Source: Allobosea sp. | Lineage (GTDB): Bacteria > Pseudomonadota > Alphaproteobacteria > Rhizobiales > Beijerinckiaceae | Reading direction: 5' to 3' | Length of the DNA stretch: 13,969 nucleotides | Assembly: GCA_021732895.1 (NCBI GenBank) | Contig: JAKFWE010000240.1 | Location: forward strand, 1 to 13,969 | Part shown: positions 12,082 through 13,969 of the stretch, piece by piece | How the letters are laid out: the number at the start of each line of letters is the position of its first letter | How positions within the stretch are numbered: position 1 is the stretch's first letter | Position numbers and translations under genes: made by a program | Notes under the pieces: generated by a model | Seen by the model: the letters and a program-made list of their open reading frames with translations, nothing else | Databases searched by the model: none | Told to the model about the DNA's origin: nothing

Positions 12082-13007
12082 CGGGCGCTCTCCGGCAGCA
12101 CGACGGAGAACGGCTCGGTCGGCGCGATGAAGAGTTCGATGGCGAAACGCAGGCCGACGGCGAGGATCAGGAGGGCCAGCAGCAGGCGGAAGGCGCCGAC
12201 ATCCAGATTGCGCGCGGCGCGCCCGCCGAACTGAGCGCCGACGACGCCGCCGACCAGCAACAGGACTGCGAGGACGAGATCGACCGACTGGTTGGTCACG
12301 GCGTGCAGCACCGTCGCCCCGGTCATGGTGACGAGGATCTGAAACAGCGACGTGCCGACCACCACGGCCGGCGGAATCCGGAAGAAGTAGATCAGCGCCG
12401 GCACGAGAATGAAGCCGCCGCCGACGCCGAGCACGGCTCCGATGAAACCGATCGTCACCGCCAGCGCGACGATCGGGATGATGCTGGCGTAGAGTTGCGA
12501 CTGGTGGAAACGCATCCGCCAGGGCAGGCCCATCCACCACGGATGCGTGCCGGCGATCCGGCGCAGCCTGACGGCCCTCCCGGCCCTGACGCGCAGCGCG
12601 GAGCGCAAGGCGTCGTAGAGCATCAGCCCGCCGATCGTGGTGAAAAGCGTGACGTAGGACAGGGTGATCACCAGCTCGAGCTGGCCGAGCCGGCGCATCG
12701 AATTGAAGAACAGTACGCCGAAGATAGTGCCGAGAATGCCGCCTGCGACAAGCACGCCGCCGAGTTTCAGATCGAGCGTGCGACGGCGCCAATAGGTCAG
12801 CACGCCGGTCATCGAGGAGCCGGCGACCTGCGCCGCGACGGTTGCGACGGCGACAGCCGGCGGGATGTCGAGGAAGATCAGCAGCGGTGTCAGCAGAAAA
12901 CCGCCGCCGACGCCGAAAAGCCCGGAAATGAAACCGACGGCGCCGCTGAGGCCCAACACCAGCAGGACGCTGATCGGGAGTTCCGCGATTGGAAGATAGA
13001 TCTGCAC
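12078..13007 (-). CDS. TauE/SafE (TSUP) family permease
   Basis: A 309-residue integral membrane protein with about eight hydrophobic helices in two homologous halves. Each half opens with the TSUP signature: GLFGVGGGFLLTPLL at 29-43 and VLGVGGGFILVPALI at 192-206, followed in both by IPPAV. A hydrophilic loop (about 140-170) separates the halves. The family exports sulfite, sulfoacetate and other organosulfur anions, or moves other small anions; the substrate cannot be read from the sequence. The start is GTG with GAGGG 6 bases before it, and an in-frame TGA lies at 13017-13019, so no longer start is possible. It is translationally coupled to the TIGR02186 gene and has its own 216-bp upstream gap. 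Confidence 0.9.
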   Translation of the reverse strand: MQIYLPIAELPISVLLVLGLSGAVGFISGLFGVGGGFLLTPLLIFLDIPPAVAVATVAAQVAGSSMTGVLTYWRRRTLDLKLGGVLVAGGILGTIFGVLFFNSMRRLGQLELVITLSYVTLFTTIGGLMLYDALRSALRVRAGRAVRLRRIAGTHPWWMGLPWRMRFHQSQLYASIIPIVALAVTIGFIGAVLGVGGGFILVPALIYFFRIPPAVVVGTSLFQILVTMTGATVLHAVTNQSVDLVLAVLLLVGGVVGAQFGGRAARNLDVGAFRLLLALLILAVGLRFAIELFIAPTEPFSVVLPESAR

Positions 13008-13223
13008 CCTCGACCCTCAATAGCCGCCGGGGACCGTGCGGCCTGAAGCCGAACGATCCGCTCCGCCGGCCGCGTCCACCGTCCCGACATCAGGGCAAGA
13101 TCGATCCCCCCAGACCGTGTCGCACCTTCCCGTGGCGTTCTCCAGAAAGTTCTCCACGGCAAAGCGTCCAAATGGTGACGCATGGTCATGAAATCGCGAC
13201 CAATCGGCTCGGCTTCCGCGCCT
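13008..13223 (-). promoter_or_regulatory. Non-coding gap upstream of the permease gene
   Basis: This 216-bp gap separates the Sel1-repeat gene from the permease pair, all on the - strand, so it should contain the permease promoter and the end of the Sel1 transcript. I see no convincing -35/-10 pair and no stem with a T-tract on either strand. The one structured element is a direct repeat inside an inverted repeat at 13130-13159. Short open frames crossing the gap lack ribosome sites and are composition-driven. Confidence 0.4.
13130..13159. repeat. Inverted repeat CCGTGG/CCACGG enclosing two GTTCTCC direct repeats
   Basis: CCGTGG (13130-13135) and CCACGG (13154-13159) are perfect inverted repeats. 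Between and partly overlapping them lie two copies of GTTCTCC (13137-13143 and 13149-13155), 12 bp apart start to start. Placement about 125 bp before the permease start makes a regulator-binding site possible; nothing in the sequence identifies the regulator. Confidence 0.4.
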
Positions 13224-13969
13224 TCAGCTCCGGGCCGGCTTGGCCGGCTTGCGCGCCGAAGCCGTCGGCGCATCGTCCCAGCCCTTGGCGGGCGGCGTCA
13301 CCTCGTTGGCTTCGGGCGGCCCGACCTTGGCCTTCCAGCCGGCTGCGACGACCTTGGCCGCCGCCAGATCCTCGACGCTCATGCGGGTGGCGACCTCGTC
13401 GCGCTTGCGCCCGGCGTCCTGGTCGCCCTGGGCGGCGGCGACCGCGAACCAGAGATAGGACTGCGCGAGATCCGCAGGGGCGCCGAGCCCTCGACCAAGC
13501 AGGATGGCGAGATTGTACTGGCTGTCGCGCACGCCGTGCTCCGCTGCGCGCCGGAACCATTCCGTCGCGGTGGCGTAGTCCGGCTTCCCGGAGACGCCCT
13601 CGGCATGCAGGACGGCGAGGTTGTGCATCGCCTTGACGTTGCCGCGCTCGGCGGCGCGGGCATACCAGACGCTGGCGAGCGCGATGTCGCGCGCCGTGCC
13701 GACGCCCTTCTCGAACATGTTGCCGACGCGGAACTGCGCCGGCGCCAACCCCGCCACGGCGGCGCGCTCGAACAGGCGCTGCGCGAGCCTTGGGTCGCGG
13801 GCGACGCCGGCGCCATCGGCGGCGCGGCTGGCGAGTTCGTAAACCGCCCGGGCGTCACCGGCCAGGGCGGCCTTGCGCAGGCCGGGCTCGCCCAGCGTCG
13901 CGGGAATTTCGCCGAGCCCGGTGACAGGCTGAACCCGCTCCGGCGCAGCGATCGGCGGCAGCGGGGCGG
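13224..13969 (-). CDS. Sel1-repeat protein, C-terminal part (PodJ/PodJL-like), 5' end outside window
   Basis: The - strand frame is open from the window edge to the stop, giving 247 residues with no start needed inside; a GTG at 13757 is internal to a repeat and not the true start. Four Sel1 repeats of about 36 residues are visible, with the AAxxG endings (ERAAVAG, ARAAERG, RRAAEHG, VAAAQG) and FEKGVG/AEGV/GRGLG turns. After them come DQDAGRKRDEVATRM, a short helix, and a Lys/Pro/Ala tail containing KGWDDAP. This layout matches the C-terminal region of large Hyphomicrobiales PodJ-like polar localisation or exopolysaccharide-regulator proteins. A Pro/Ala-rich linker precedes the repeats. The coiled-coil and membrane parts expected in PodJ would lie beyond the edge, so the exact identity is uncertain. 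Confidence 0.8.
   Translation of the reverse strand, partial: APLPPIAAPERVQPVTGLGEIPATLGEPGLRKAALAGDARAVYELASRAADGAGVARDPRLAQRLFERAAVAGLAPAQFRVGNMFEKGVGTARDIALASVWYARAAERGNVKAMHNLAVLHAEGVSGKPDYATATEWFRRAAEHGVRDSQYNLAILLGRGLGAPADLAQSYLWFAVAAAQGDQDAGRKRDEVATRMSVEDLAAAKVVAAGWKAKVGPPEANEVTPPAKGWDDAPTASARKPAKPARS

Noticed and set aside
12082..13020. Long upstream extension of the TIGR02186 frame on the - strand
   Set aside because: It overlaps the well-supported permease gene in another frame and translates to arginine-rich sequence without domains. The real start, with a signal peptide, is at 12081.
13224..13757. Treating the Sel1-repeat gene as a complete 177-residue protein starting at GTG 13757
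   Set aside because: The frame is open to the window edge, and an additional Sel1 repeat and linker are encoded upstream of that GTG, so the gene is partial.
1..13969. Search for CRISPR arrays, insertion sequences, tRNA/rRNA genes and integration sites
   Set aside because: No regularly spaced repeats, transposase-like proteins, terminal inverted repeats with duplications, or RNA-gene landmarks were seen by eye. All genes fit one GC-rich style with no sign of recent transfer.

Overview
The window is GC-rich, densely packed DNA with gene families typical of Alphaproteobacteria, most likely Hyphomicrobiales (Rhizobiales; a Bosea- or Methylobacterium-like relative is my guess, from protein style rather than any marker gene). 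Its core is a complete locus for a periplasmic, quinone-linked, molybdenum formate dehydrogenase of the FDH3 type, with accessory and cofactor genes.

Layout, + strand: (1) 29-3572, five tightly overlapping accessory genes: a biotin/lipoate-ligase-fold protein, then proteins matching the DUF6505, DUF6352, DUF3305 and DUF3306 families, which travel with FDH operons but have no settled function. (2) 3573-3679, a comparatively AT-rich gap with a dyad and a hairpin, the best promoter/operator candidate here. (3) 3680-9412, the structural operon: a TorD-family chaperone with a YdaS/Cro-like helix-turn-helix fused to its N-terminus, a tiny Tat-signal peptide, the catalytic alpha subunit (Tat signal, one Fe-S cluster, Cys instead of selenocysteine), the four-cluster beta subunit and the cytochrome b gamma subunit. 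(4) A strong intrinsic terminator at 9466-9495, immediately followed by mobB and moeA, which act in molybdenum cofactor synthesis (Mo insertion and dinucleotide formation).

On the - strand, converging on moeA with only 7 bp between stop codons, are a TIGR02186-family membrane-anchored protein and a TauE/SafE (TSUP) permease, translationally coupled by an ATGA overlap. A 216-bp non-coding gap then separates them from the C-terminal part of a Sel1-repeat protein (PodJ/PodJL-like) that runs off the right edge.

Reading the locus together: MobB and MoeA supply Mo-bis-MGD, the TorD-type chaperone would hold apo-alpha and guard its Tat signal, alpha-beta is exported folded, and gamma passes electrons from formate to the quinone pool. 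The most unusual element is the DNA-binding-domain/chaperone fusion sitting just downstream of an inverted repeat. It suggests, as a hypothesis only, that operon transcription could be coupled to the maturation state of the enzyme. A second oddity is the ligase-fold protein, which appears to lack the catalytic lysine and nucleotide loop of true ligases.
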